NCBI GenBank assembly: GCA_036394995.1
Contig: DASWED010000059.1
Span: forward strand, 1-61,958
Source of the DNA: DASWED01 sp036394995
GTDB taxonomy: Bacteria > Actinomycetota > UBA4738 > JACQTL01
Direction of reading: 5' to 3'
Length of the DNA stretch: 61,958 nucleotides
The position numbers were made by a program, and so were the translations under genes. Each line of letters begins with the position of its first letter. Position 1 is the stretch's first letter. This document shows, one piece after another, positions 1 to 11,246 of this stretch. The notes beneath the pieces were generated by a model. The model saw nothing but the letters and a program-made list of their open reading frames with translations. It was not told where the DNA came from and searched no databases.

Positions 1-993
1 TGGCACAACCGGCCGGTGCCGGTCCCGCCGCCGCTCGAGGAGCTCCACGAGATCCTCGACTCCGTATGGGTCTCGGACGGCTACTCCTCCGAGGCCGAGG
101 AGCTGATGTACCGTGAGCACGCCGGCACGGTTCTGGGTCAATACCACCGGGAGAACGTCGGGACGTACCGGATCCCCGCCGCGCTGGAGTTCCGGTTCAC
201 GGTTGAGATCGAGGGCATCCCGATCAACGGCACCATCGACCGGCTGGATCGCATCCCCGGGGGCGGCTACGAGATCATCGACTACAAGACCAACCGCCGC
301 CTCCCCCCCATGTCACGGGTCGAACAGGACCTCCAGCTCTCGATCTACTGGCTTGCGGCGCAACAGGTCTGGGGCATCGAGCCCGAACGGCTCACGCTGT
401 ACTTCCTCCTCCCCGGCCAGCGGATGACCACCACCCGCACCCGGGAACACGCCGATGAGCTCCGCCGACGCATCGCCACCGTCGCCGAGCGCATCGCCGC
501 GGGGAAGTTCGAACCGAAGCAGAACCCGCTGTGCGACTGGTGCGACTACCAGGCCATGTGCCCCCTGTACCGCCACAAGTACGAGAAGGCCGGCGGCGAC
601 CCCGCGCCCCGCATGAGCGACGTCGTGGACGAATGGGTGGCCCGCAAGCAGCAGGGCCGCGACGTCTACCGGCGGCTCGACGAGCTGGCCGCCCTCATCA
701 ACGCGTTCTGCGAGGAGCACGGCTACCGGCGGCTGTTCGCCTCGGACGGCTCGGTCATCGACCGGCGGCCGCAGCACGTCACCGCACCCGACGAGCGCAA
801 GCTCCGTGAGGTGCTCGAACCCCTCGGCCTGTGGGACCGGGTCCTGTCCGTGGACCCCCGGAAGGTCTCGGATCTGGTGGAGGGCCGCACCCTCCCCCCG
901 GACGTCGAGGATGCCGTGCTGGCCTCCCGCGAGGAGGTCCGCACGCAACACGCCCTGTACCTCACCCAGGACAGGGCCCGGGCCCGGCGTTAG
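1..993 (+). CDS. RecB-family (PD-(D/E)XK) exonuclease, 5'-truncated by the window edge
   Basis: The reading frame is open at base 1 (codons for W-H-N-R-P precede the first possible GTG at 16), so the gene starts outside the window. The visible part carries the core of a PDDEXK_1 / RecB-like nuclease: GTIDRLDRI at about 229-255 supplies the catalytic Asp and EIIDYKTNR at about 271-297 the E-x-K motif. A C-x2-C-x5-C cluster at about 532-561 (CDWCDYQAMC) matches the three C-terminal ligands of the iron-sulfur cluster of Cas4/AddB-type nucleases; the fourth, N-terminal Cys would lie upstream. The family trims DNA ends in recombination and repair. Whether a helicase domain is fused upstream cannot be seen. 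Confidence 0.85.
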   Translation, partial: WHNRPVPVPPPLEELHEILDSVWVSDGYSSEAEELMYREHAGTVLGQYHRENVGTYRIPAALEFRFTVEIEGIPINGTIDRLDRIPGGGYEIIDYKTNRRLPPMSRVEQDLQLSIYWLAAQQVWGIEPERLTLYFLLPGQRMTTTRTREHADELRRRIATVAERIAAGKFEPKQNPLCDWCDYQAMCPLYRHKYEKAGGDPAPRMSDVVDEWVARKQQGRDVYRRLDELAALINAFCEEHGYRRLFASDGSVIDRRPQHVTAPDERKLREVLEPLGLWDRVLSVDPRKVSDLVEGRTLPPDVEDAVLASREEVRTQHALYLTQDRARARR

Positions 994-1081
994 CCCCCCT
1001 CGCGCCGAGGCCCCGAGCGGCGGGCCAACCCTCCCCCCCGGCCCGCCGCCGCGCCGTGATCGGCCTGGTTGGACCCGAGGG

Positions 1082-1507
1082 TCAGGCTCCGGGTCCCGGC
1101 ATCAGGCCGAGCTGCATCATGAACGTCGTGTTGTCCCAGTAGGCCCGCTGCGCTGCGAGCTTGCCGTCACGGACCTGCATCACCGTCGTGAACGGGAGGT
1201 CCACCGACTTCCCGGTTGCCGGCATCTCCCCCATCGGTCCCACCATGGGACCCGTGTTCGTCCCCGTGTAGCGGCCCTCGGCCACGACCATGTCGCCCTC
1301 CTCGATCCACCGTTCGATGACGAACGCGGAGTCGGGGAACGCCGTCGAGTATCCCGTCACGAACGCCGCCGCCTCGCGGGGACCGGAAATTGGCTCCACC
1401 GGCGTGGTGAAGTCCACGTCATCGGTCAGCAGCGCGGCGATCGCGTCGACGTCGCCGCCCCGCACCGTCTCGAACCAGCGCTCGCCGAGTTCCCTGGCCT
1501 CGCCCAT
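1082..1507 (-). CDS. SnoaL/NTF2-like domain protein
   Basis: A 141-residue protein with the single alpha+beta barrel fold of the SnoaL-like / NTF2 superfamily: an N-terminal helix (ELGERWFETVRGGDVDAI), the LLTDDVDFTTP strand-turn, and a C-terminal FTTVMQVRDGKLAAQRAYWD strand block. The ATG at 1505-1507 was chosen because GGGAGGAGG lies a few bases upstream and homology begins directly after it; the frame stays open further upstream without a ribosome site. Family members range from polyketide cyclases and isomerases to non-enzymatic ligand binders, so no substrate can be assigned. It stands alone between the nuclease and rluD-type genes. Confidence 0.75.
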   Translation of the reverse strand: MGEARELGERWFETVRGGDVDAIAALLTDDVDFTTPVEPISGPREAAAFVTGYSTAFPDSAFVIERWIEEGDMVVAEGRYTGTNTGPMVGPMGEMPATGKSVDLPFTTVMQVRDGKLAAQRAYWDNTTFMMQLGLMPGPGA

Positions 1508-1601
1508 CCCGACCCTCCTCCCGCTCGATGAGACCGCGCTCCCCCGAGCGCGTCGTGCAGATGTTCGCATAGGACGGGGCGGCGGATTGACAACGGCAGG
1601 G

Positions 1602-2498
1602 CTATCGGCGCCGGGCGCGCTGGAGAGCCCGCTCCAGGTCGTCCGGCAGGGGCTCCTCCAGCTCGATCAGCCTTCCGGTGACCGGGTGTTCGAACGAGAT
1701 CCGCCACGAGTGCAGGAACGTGCGGTCCAGGCCCAGTGCCTTCGCCTCGTCGCCGGCCCCGCCGTAGCGCCGGTCCCCCATCACGGGGTGCCCGATGGCC
1801 GACAGGTGCACCCGGATCTGGTGGGTCCGCCCGGTCCGGGGGGCCGCCTCCAGCAGCGTGGTCCGGGGCAGCCGCTCCCTGACCTCGAACCGGGTCTCGG
1901 CCTCCCGCCCCCCCTCGGCGGTGACCCGGACCCGGGCACCCTGCCGCTCCAGCGCCGCATCCACCGCGAACCGGTCGTGCTCCACCCGGCCCCGGACCAG
2001 CGCCATGTACCGCCGGTCCACGGTGTGCTCCTTGAACATGGCCGCCAGCAGCTCGTGGGTCCGGTCGTCGGCGGCCACCACCATCAGACCCGAGGTCCCC
2101 GCATCCAGTCGGTGCACGATCCCCGGCCGGTCGGGCTCCCATCCGGCCGCCAGCGGCACCCCCATGGCCTTCAGCCGGTTCACGAGGGTTCCGCTCCGGC
2201 GCGACGCGGTGGGGTGGGTGGGGACCCCGGGAGGCTTCGACACCACGTACAGGTGCTCGTCCCGGTAGCGGACGGGAACGGGATCCCCCTCCGCCGGGAG
2301 CTCCCGGGCGGCCTCGAGGTCGATCGCCAGCTGCTCCCCGCCCTCCAGCCGGAACGACTTCGGCCGCGGCCGGCCCTCCACGCGGACCCGGCCGGCCTCG
2401 ATGGCCCGCTGCACGTCCGCCCTGGGCACCCCCAGGGCCTCGGTCAGCACGACGTCCAGGCGTCCCGGCCCCGGCGCCGCCAGGCGTTGCTCGGTCAT
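1602..2498 (-). CDS. RluD-family 23S rRNA/tRNA pseudouridine synthase
   Basis: A 298-residue protein converting specific uridines in structured RNA to pseudouridine. An S4-type RNA-binding segment covers about residues 12-60; the catalytic loop HRLDAGTSG has its Asp at residue 132; the conserved GRTHQIRVHL and GDRRYG motifs follow. The start ATG (2496-2498) overlaps the lspA stop by 4 nt (ATGA), so the two are probably translationally coupled, an order common in bacteria. Which positions are modified (RluD 1911/1915/1917-like or another) cannot be told from sequence. Confidence 0.9.
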   Translation of the reverse strand: MTEQRLAAPGPGRLDVVLTEALGVPRADVQRAIEAGRVRVEGRPRPKSFRLEGGEQLAIDLEAARELPAEGDPVPVRYRDEHLYVVSKPPGVPTHPTASRRSGTLVNRLKAMGVPLAAGWEPDRPGIVHRLDAGTSGLMVVAADDRTHELLAAMFKEHTVDRRYMALVRGRVEHDRFAVDAALERQGARVRVTAEGGREAETRFEVRERLPRTTLLEAAPRTGRTHQIRVHLSAIGHPVMGDRRYGGAGDEAKALGLDRTFLHSWRISFEHPVTGRLIELEEPLPDDLERALQRARRR

Positions 2499-3058
2499 CG
2501 CTGGACGGTGCGGCGGAGGCTGGCCAGCAGGATCAGCGCGGCCCCGGCCACGATCGCCGAGTCGGCCAGGTTGAACACCGGCCACACCGGGGTCGCGTCG
2601 GGATTCTTGGCGAACGCCAGGAAGTCCACCACCTCGCCGGAGGCCCCGGGGCCGTTCACGAACCGGTCGGTGAGGTTCCCCATGGCCCCGCCGAGGACCA
2701 GGCCGAGGGCCACGGCGAGGGTCCGGTTCGGCAGGTTGAACGCCGCGAACAGGATCACCGCCGACACCGCCAGCGTGGCGGTCAGGAACAGCCACGTCGC
2801 GCCGCCGAACAGCCCGAACGCGCCGCCGGGGTTCGTCGTGTACTGGAGCTGGAGGACGCCCGGGATCAGCGAGCGGTTCCGGCCCTGGAGGTGGTGCTCG
2901 GCCAGGTACTTCGTGAGCCGGTCGAGCCCGTACAGGGCGCCCGCGGTCGAGAACAGCATGACGGCCAGCCTGGCCCGGTCGCGAGTCGAACGGTCCGTCG
3001 TGGCCGGGGGGGCCGCCGGCCGTGCCGGGCCGGGGGCGCCGCGGTCCGGTGAGGACAT
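2495..3058 (-). CDS. lspA: Lipoprotein signal peptidase II
   Basis: Integral-membrane aspartyl protease that removes the signal peptide of diacylglyceryl-modified prolipoproteins. The 187-residue protein has four predicted membrane segments; the two catalytic aspartates are in GNLTDR (D131) and FNLADS (D166), with the conserved N-P-G-A-F box at about 76-81. The first 30 residues are Pro/Ala/Arg-rich and cytoplasmic, longer than in E. coli LspA. The ATG overlaps the upstream TraR-type stop as TGATG, and the stop overlaps the pseudouridine synthase start, giving a tight three-gene unit. Confidence 0.95.
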   Translation of the reverse strand: MSSPDRGAPGPARPAAPPATTDRSTRDRARLAVMLFSTAGALYGLDRLTKYLAEHHLQGRNRSLIPGVLQLQYTTNPGGAFGLFGGATWLFLTATLAVSAVILFAAFNLPNRTLAVALGLVLGGAMGNLTDRFVNGPGASGEVVDFLAFAKNPDATPVWPVFNLADSAIVAGAALILLASLRRTVQR

Positions 3059-3444
3059 CAGCGCGGGCGGCTCGCCGCCTGCGCGTCCGCGATGCACAGG
3101 TTGGCGTACGGCAGGGCCTTCAACCGGGCCTTCTCGATGGGCTTGCCGCACCGCTCGCACGTCCCGTACGTGCCCTCGTCCATGCGGGTGAGGGCCTTCT
3201 CGATCTTGCCCAGGAGATCCCGGACGTTGTTCTCGAGCGAAAGGTCCCGTTCGCGCTCGAAGGTGGCCGTCCCGGCGTCCGCGTACTCGTCGTCGAACGC
3301 CGTCTCGCCCGAGAGGTCGGACTGGTTCTGGGAGAACGTGGACGTCTCGATCTCGTTCAGCTGCGACTGCAGCTCGGATCGCTCCCGTTCCAGGCTGGCC
3401 CGCAGCTCCTCGAGCTCCTTGGCGGTCAGGGATTCCCTCGGCAT
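3058..3444 (-). CDS. TraR/DksA-type zinc-finger protein
   Basis: 128 residues: an acidic coiled-coil hairpin (about 7-90) followed by a C4-like zinc finger. C96-x2-C99 and C117 are present, but the expected fourth cysteine is replaced (C-I-A-D, D120), so zinc binding would need an Asp ligand or be absent. DksA/TraR proteins bind the RNA polymerase secondary channel and adjust initiation; small actinobacterial members next to lspA and ileS are widespread but poorly studied. ATG at 3442-3444 was chosen as the first codon that gives the family N-terminus; upstream sequence in frame is unrelated. Same operon as lspA. Confidence 0.85.
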   Translation of the reverse strand: MPRESLTAKELEELRASLERERSELQSQLNEIETSTFSQNQSDLSGETAFDDEYADAGTATFERERDLSLENNVRDLLGKIEKALTRMDEGTYGTCERCGKPIEKARLKALPYANLCIADAQAASRPR

Positions 3445-3496
3445 GGTCGAGGGACCGTAGCACCGCCTCCCGCGAACCGGCAACGGACAGGAGTCC

Positions 3497-3760
3497 TCAC
3501 CCCTGCGGGCCCAACCGCCGGATGGCCTCCTCCGGAGTCACCGCGTCCACTTCGAACGCCTTGTCCCTGGCGGTAGCCCCCGAGCGCAACCGGACGGCAC
3601 CGCGGGGGACGCCGAGGGCCGCGGCCAGCGCCGTCCTTGCCTCCTCGGTGGCCCGGCCCTCCACCGGCGGGGCCAGGACCCGCACCACCACCCGCCCCTG
3701 CCTGACCTCCACCCCCGGCTTCGCCGACCGGGGCACCACCCGGACCGTGATCGTGCCCAT
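3497..3760 (-). CDS. DUF167 (YggU-like) family protein
   Basis: An 87-residue protein matching DUF167: ITVRVVPRSAKPGV at the N-terminus, V-L-A-PPVEGRA-E-A in the middle, LRSGATARDK (the G-x-x-x-R-x-K signature) near the end. The fold is known from structures but the function is unknown. The ATG at 3758-3760 gives the usual N-terminus; another ATG five codons upstream (3773-3775) is possible and neither has a clear ribosome site. First gene of the minus-strand traR-lspA unit; its start abuts the plus-strand ileS leader. Confidence 0.8.
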   Translation of the reverse strand: MGTITVRVVPRSAKPGVEVRQGRVVVRVLAPPVEGRATEEARTALAAALGVPRGAVRLRSGATARDKAFEVDAVTPEEAIRRLGPQG

Positions 3761-3769
3761 CGCATCCGG

Positions 3770-4063
3770 TAGCATGGCGGAAGAGGCGACGACGGGAACG
3801 AGTAGGAGGACCCGTTCGGCCGAAGCGAGCCGGGGACGGTGCGAGCCCGGCGGCCGGACCCTTCGAACATCCTCCCCGAGCCGCCGCCCGAACGGGAGGC
3901 TGCCGACTCCCCGGTAGACGCGGCCGGGTCCGCCCGTGACAGCGGAAGGGGTGTATTCGCACCTCATGAGGGGCCGGCCACCGCGAGGGGCCGGCAACGC
4001 GGGGTGGTACCGCGGGGCGCGTTCAGGCCTCGTCCCTGCAACGAACGAGGGACGGGGCTTTTT
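3770..4063 (+). promoter_or_regulatory. T-box riboswitch leader of ileS (Ile specifier)
   Basis: Seen in sequence: a Stem I S-turn motif (ACGAGTA, about 3797-3803), the distal-loop motif GGACGGTGCGAGCC at about 3833-3847, a candidate isoleucine specifier ATC at 3869-3871 directly after CGAAC, which can pair with GTTCG on the 5' side, and the T-box proper GGGTGGTACCGCGG at about 4002-4015. The bulge TGGT would pair with an ACCA-3' tRNA end, consistent with A73 of tRNA-Ile. A possible -10 hexamer TAGCAT is at 3770-3775. Uncharged tRNA-Ile is expected to stabilise the antiterminator and raise ileS expression. Confidence 0.88.
4027..4063 (+). terminator. Intrinsic terminator of the ileS T-box
   Basis: GCCTCGTCCCT (4027-4037) pairs with AGGGACGGGGC (4048-4058) over 11 bp with one G-T wobble, 10-nt loop, followed by five T residues (4059-4063). 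It ends 31 nt before the ileS ATG and overlaps no coding sequence, so the leader looks built for transcriptional attenuation. Confidence 0.85.
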
Positions 4064-4094
4064 GGTGCCCGAAGGGACAGGGCGACGAGGACGA

Positions 4095-7309
<3,215 letters not shown>

Positions 7310-7313
<4 letters not shown>

Positions 7314-8548
7314 TCCTCGCCCCAGAACAGCTCGCGGAGCGACTCCTCCTGTTCGGTCGACCCGGCGTCGCCTTCGCCTCCGCCCTCGGCGGCTCCGGGG
7401 GGCGTTCGGGCTTCCTCCTCCGCCGCCCGGGTGGCCGCACCGGCCGCCGGCGTGTCGGCCTCGGCGTCCGGGGTCACCGCGTCCGGCTTGGCCGCGTCCG
7501 GGGTCGCCGGCTCCGCTTCGGGGACGACCGCCACCGGCTCCGGGCGCTCCCGGAACAGCGCGGAGCTGTCCAGGGGTGCCCTGAGCTCGCCGGGCGGCTC
7601 GGGGAGATCCGGCAGCTCGGGGGCCCCGGCCCTGGTGTCGGTGGCCACTGCGGCGGACCGCTCCGATTCCGCGATGCTCCCGCCCGACGGCCCCGCCGCC
7701 GTGGGACCGGCCGGGCCCGAGGACGTCGATCCGGGGTCCGAACCGGACGAACCGGGGCTCGCCGCGCCGGGGCCGGCCGGGGGCCGCTGCGCCGGAGGGG
7801 CGGCGCCAGGCGATCCGGAGGGCCCGGGGCCCGGGGCCTCCGGCGACCCTCGTCCGGCGCTCGCCGAGGGGCCGGTTCCCTGCCCGGCCGACGGGCCGGG
7901 GGGACGGACATCGGACTCGGAGGGAGACGGCGGGGTGGACGGCGCCGCCGACGGGCCGGGGGGACGGACGTCGGACTCGGAGGGAGACGGCGGGGTGGAC
8001 GGCGCCGCCGACTGGCCCGGAGCCGACGCCTCCATCCGGATGGCGTCGCGGGCCGACTGCACCATGTCCTTCACGGACTGGGCGTGTCCCTGGACCAGCT
8101 GGGCGAGCTGCTGGAGGAACTCGCGCTCCCGGGACACGAAGGCTCCCACCGCGGCCGTTCCCACCCCGGCCGCCGCTTCTCCCGCACCCGCGGCGGCCAC
8201 CCGCGACTGGGCCTCCCGCAGGATGGCCTGGGCCCGGGCCTGGGCCTCGCGGACGATGGCTTCGGCCTGCTGCCTCGCCTGACGCCGGATCTCGTCGGCC
8301 TGACGCGAGGCCTCCGCGACGTCGGACGCGCCCGTGACGCGGATGGTCGGCATGGCCCCGGCGCGCTCCGAGAGCGCGCGGCGCTCGTCGAGCAGGTGGG
8401 TGAACTCCTCCGTGATGCGGTCGAGGAAGTCGTCGACCTCCTGCTCGTCGTAGCCGCGGAACGCCCTGCGGAACTGGACCTGCTGGACGTCGACCGGGGT
8501 CATTCGCTGGGGAGCCACCGGAGCGGCCTCGTCCTTCTTCCTGGCCAT
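7310..8548 (-). CDS. divIVA: DivIVA/Wag31-family polar growth protein
   Basis: Coiled-coil scaffold that marks curved membranes and, in actinobacteria, organises polar or septal wall synthesis. 412 residues: the conserved N-terminal DivIVA domain (VQFRRAFRGYDEQEVDDFL at about 24-42), a short coiled coil to about residue 170 (EIRRQARQQAEAIVREAQ), then about 230 residues of Pro/Ser/Gly/Ala-rich linker, much longer than usual, ending in an acidic tail (ESLRELFWGED). A perfect-in-frame 20-residue duplication sits in the linker. ATG with AGAGGAT seven bases upstream. Last gene of the ftsZ-distal part of the dcw cluster. Confidence 0.9.
7890..8009. repeat. 60-bp tandem duplication inside divIVA
   Basis: Two adjacent 60-bp copies (7890-7949 and 7950-8009) differ at one base and encode the 20-residue unit SAAPSTPPSPSESDVRPPGP twice. 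The near identity implies a recent slippage or unequal crossover event. Confidence 0.97.
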
Positions 8549-8654
8549 GTCGGATCCTCTTCGCGTCGGAGGTCGGGGGGCGGAGTCCGGGACAGGATAC
8601 TGACGGAGCCCATGTGCGGCACGCGGCCGGCCCCCACGCCGAACGACCCGTGCG

Positions 8655-8963
8655 CTAGCAGCCGATGGCGGCCCTCAGGACCGCGATGCCGACGAACACG
8701 ATGATCGGCGACAGGTCGAGCGCCATCATCCCCATCCGCATCGGCGGCATGATGTTCCTGAGCGGACGGAGCACGGGATCGGTGAGCGCGAACAGCACGC
8801 TCATCACCGTGGCCAGCGGCTCGCTCCGCGGCGGGGGGAACCACGACGACAGGATCCGGACGAACAACACGATCAGGTAGATCGTCAGCAGCCCACAGAC
8901 GATTCGGAGCCCCCCGGACAGCCCGAGGAGCGCTCCGCAGCGCAATCCGAGCGAGGCGAGCAC
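8655..8963 (-). CDS. YggT family membrane protein
   Basis: 102 residues with two membrane segments and the YggT core: LIVLFVRILSSWF-P, then DPVLRPLRNIMPP and DLSPIIVFVGIAVL. In actinobacteria the gene regularly sits between sepF and divIVA and is thought to assist membrane or division functions; no biochemical activity is established. Start set at the GTG 11 nt after the sepF stop; homology only begins near residue 18, so a later non-ATG start is possible. Confidence 0.85.
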   Translation of the reverse strand: MLASLGLRCGALLGLSGGLRIVCGLLTIYLIVLFVRILSSWFPPPRSEPLATVMSVLFALTDPVLRPLRNIMPPMRMGMMALDLSPIIVFVGIAVLRAAIGC

Positions 8964-8974
8964 GGGCCCCCGGG

Positions 8975-9454
8975 TCAGAACTGGTTGTAGAAGCTGCCCG
9001 ACAGGCGCTCGCGCTCCTCGGCGGAGACCTCGACGTCGGCCGGGGTCAGCAGGTACACCCGGTTGGCCGCCGTCTCGATCTTTCCGCCCAGCCCGAACAC
9101 CAGTCCCGAGGCGAAGTCCACCAGGCGCCGGGCGATGGCGTCGTCGGTGCCCTGCAGGTTCATGATGACCGGGATGCCCTCGCGGAACTTGTCGCCGAGG
9201 TCGCGGGCCTCGTTGAACCGCTTCGGTTCGGACTTGTGGATGGTGGTGGCGGCCGACGGCCGGGGCTGCGGGATGGTCCGGATCACGCTGTGGGTGGGTT
9301 CCGGGGCCGGCGCCACCGACAGGGGCTCACGGTGCCCGAAGCGCCGGGGCTGGGCCACGGCCAGCTGCTCCTCGCCGTAGTCCTGGACCTCCTCGTCCTC
9401 TTCCTCCTCGACCAAGCCGAGGTAGCTGAGGGTCTTCCTCCATGCTCCTGGCAT
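8975..9454 (-). CDS. sepF: Cell division protein SepF
   Basis: Membrane anchor and bundler of FtsZ in organisms lacking FtsA/ZipA. 159 residues: N-terminal amphipathic segment (AWRKTLSYLGL), an acidic linker, and the C-terminal SepF domain with IPVIMNLQGTD-IARRLVDFASGLVFGL-G and the C-terminal SGSFYNQF. ATG at 9452-9454 with GGAGG six bases upstream. Lies between yggS and yggT as in most actinobacteria; with no ftsA in the window it is the likely FtsZ membrane tether. Confidence 0.95.
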   Translation of the reverse strand: MPGAWRKTLSYLGLVEEEEDEEVQDYGEEQLAVAQPRRFGHREPLSVAPAPEPTHSVIRTIPQPRPSAATTIHKSEPKRFNEARDLGDKFREGIPVIMNLQGTDDAIARRLVDFASGLVFGLGGKIETAANRVYLLTPADVEVSAEERERLSGSFYNQF

Positions 9455-9463
9455 CCCCGCCTC

Positions 9464-10165
9464 CTACGTGGTGGGCCGGTCTCCGAACAGGGCCGTCCCG
9501 ATCCGAATCATGGTAGCGCCTTCCTCCACCGCAACCTCGTAGTCACCCGACATTCCCATCGAAAGCTCCGGGAGGTCGCCGGGGCCCTCCGCGATCCCGT
9601 CGCGGAGCTCCCGGAGCCGCCGGAAGTATGGCCGCGCCCTCTCCGGGTCCTCGGTGAGCGGCGGCAGGGTCATGAGCCCCCGGAGCTCCATGCCCCGGAG
9701 GGCCCGCACCTCCGCGGCGAACGCGGGGAGGTCCCGCGCCGACACTCCCACCCGGTGTCCAGTGAAGTCGACCTCGATGAGGGCCGGGATCCGGCGGCCG
9801 TCCCGCTCCGCCCGTCCCGCCAGGCGGGCGGCGGCGTGGGCCGAGCCCAGCGTGTGCACGACGTCCGCGAGGTCGGCCACCCGATGGGCCGTCGAGCGCT
9901 GGAGCGTTCCCACGAAGTGCCACCGCAGGGGTGCCGCGTCCGGCTCGAGCTCCTGTCGCTTCGCCGCCATCTCCTGCACGTAGTTCTCTCCCACGTCGGC
10001 GATCCCGGCTCCGGCCGCCCATCGCACCAGCTCGGCGGGGAGGCCCTTGGCCACCGCCACCACCGTGACCCCGCCGGGATCCCTCCCGGCGCGCGCGGCC
10101 GCGGCCCCGACCCCCCGGCGAATCACCGCCAGGTTCCGTTCCAGATCGAGGGCGGACTCTATCAC
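9464..10165 (-). CDS. YggS/PLPBP pyridoxal-phosphate homeostasis protein
   Basis: 233-residue TIM-barrel protein binding PLP through the lysine of VAVAKG (residue about 40). Other family marks are GENYVQEM, WHFVGTLQ, and the phosphate-binding S-M-G-M-S-D-Y-E near residues 205-212. The family buffers PLP and influences amino-acid pools. Start is a GTG at 10163-10165. It follows pgeF by 75 nt and precedes sepF by 9 nt. Confidence 0.93.
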   Translation of the reverse strand: MIESALDLERNLAVIRRGVGAAAARAGRDPGGVTVVAVAKGLPAELVRWAAGAGIADVGENYVQEMAAKRQELEPDAAPLRWHFVGTLQRSTAHRVADLADVVHTLGSAHAAARLAGRAERDGRRIPALIEVDFTGHRVGVSARDLPAFAAEVRALRGMELRGLMTLPPLTEDPERARPYFRRLRELRDGIAEGPGDLPELSMGMSGDYEVAVEEGATMIRIGTALFGDRPTT

Positions 10166-10240
10166 TCTCGTTCACTCAAATGAGCAGGAATGGTCGCTCG
10201 TTGCCAAACGCCACAGGAGCATCGGGGGCGGAGCGGCGCG

Positions 10241-11023
10241 TCACCGTCGCGCCCCCACCAGGGCCTGGCGGCCGGTGCGGGGGCCGTCGCGCCGGTGGGA
10301 GAAGAAGCGTCCCCGTTCGCACGCCGTGCAGATCCCGGCCACGTCAACATTCCGGATGCCGAGCGCTCGCAGGGCGCCCCTCGCGGTGCCGGGGAGGTCC
10401 AGGAAGAGCCGCCCCCGGCGTCGCTCGGTGACGGCCCCGGCCCCCAACGCCTTGCCCACCGCGACCGCGACGTCCTCCCCCACCTCGTAGTGGCAGGGCC
10501 CGATGGCCGGTCCCACGGCCGCCACGACGTCGGCGGGGTCGCCGAACACTGCCGCGGCGGCCCCCAGCGCCCCCGCCGCGAGTCCCCGCCATCCGGCGTG
10601 GACCACCGCCAGGATTCCCCCGCGCGGCGAGGCCATGGCCACCGGCAGGCAGTCCGCGACGAGGACGGCCAAGGGGAGGTTCGCCCGTGAGGTGAACAGC
10701 GCGTCGGCCCCGGGGATCCTGGAACCCGCGTCCGCGAAACCGGCGCCGCCCCGCGCGGCCCCCACCCTGACCGCCCTGGCGCCGTGGACCTGCTCGGCGG
10801 TGGCGAAGGCCGGGATGCCCAGCCCCTCGACGACCCGCTCGCGGTTCGTGGAGACCGCCGAGGGGTCGTCCCCCACCGCGAACGACACGTTCAGGGAATC
10901 GAACGGCTTTGCGCTGGCGCCACCGGTCCGCTCGGTGAACGCGGCCAGGAACCCGGCGCGCTCGAGCGTGACCGACACCAGCGCCGATCCGCGCCGCCCC
11001 AGGGATCGCCGTTCGAACGTCAT
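10241..11023 (-). CDS. pgeF: Purine nucleoside phosphorylase/laccase-domain protein (YfiH family)
   Basis: 260-residue YfiH/PgeF/LACC1 family protein. The Zn site residues are visible in EQVHGARAV, VADCLPV and VHAGWRG; the C-terminal DGPRTGRQ motif is conserved. Enzymes of the family are multifunctional purine phosphorylase/adenosine deaminases, and E. coli YfiH corrects peptidoglycan precursors carrying serine, which fits its place directly after ftsZ. The ATG at 11021-11023 gives the usual N-terminus; open sequence further upstream is not conserved in type. Confidence 0.92.
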   Translation of the reverse strand: MTFERRSLGRRGSALVSVTLERAGFLAAFTERTGGASAKPFDSLNVSFAVGDDPSAVSTNRERVVEGLGIPAFATAEQVHGARAVRVGAARGGAGFADAGSRIPGADALFTSRANLPLAVLVADCLPVAMASPRGGILAVVHAGWRGLAAGALGAAAAVFGDPADVVAAVGPAIGPCHYEVGEDVAVAVGKALGAGAVTERRRGRLFLDLPGTARGALRALGIRNVDVAGICTACERGRFFSHRRDGPRTGRQALVGARR

Positions 11024-11206
11024 GGCAGCGGGCTGAGGATTGCACGCGGAGTGGAACGCAGCAAAGGAGGCGACGTGGTCGAGGGCAGGAGAGCAACAGG
11101 GACCAGGTGATCGCGGGCAGAGCAGACAAAGGGTGAGGGGCGGTGGCCGATCCGGTGCTCCGAGACGGGGGAAGGGCGCCTCGGGTCGGTTCGGTTCCGC
11201 CCCCCA

Positions 11207-11221
11207 CAGACCGCCGGTCTG
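11207..11221 (-). terminator. Possible weak hairpin after ftsZ
   Basis: CAGACC-gcc-GGTCTG forms a 6-bp stem with 3-nt loop 26 nt beyond the ftsZ stop. There is no T-run, so termination here is only a possibility. The rest of 11024-11246 shows nothing recognisable. Confidence 0.25.
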
Positions 11222-11246
11222 CCGCACGCACCCGGCGGAGGGTGGT

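Noticed and set aside
7890..8009. CRISPR-like repeat
   Set aside because: Only two adjacent in-frame copies without spacers, inside divIVA.
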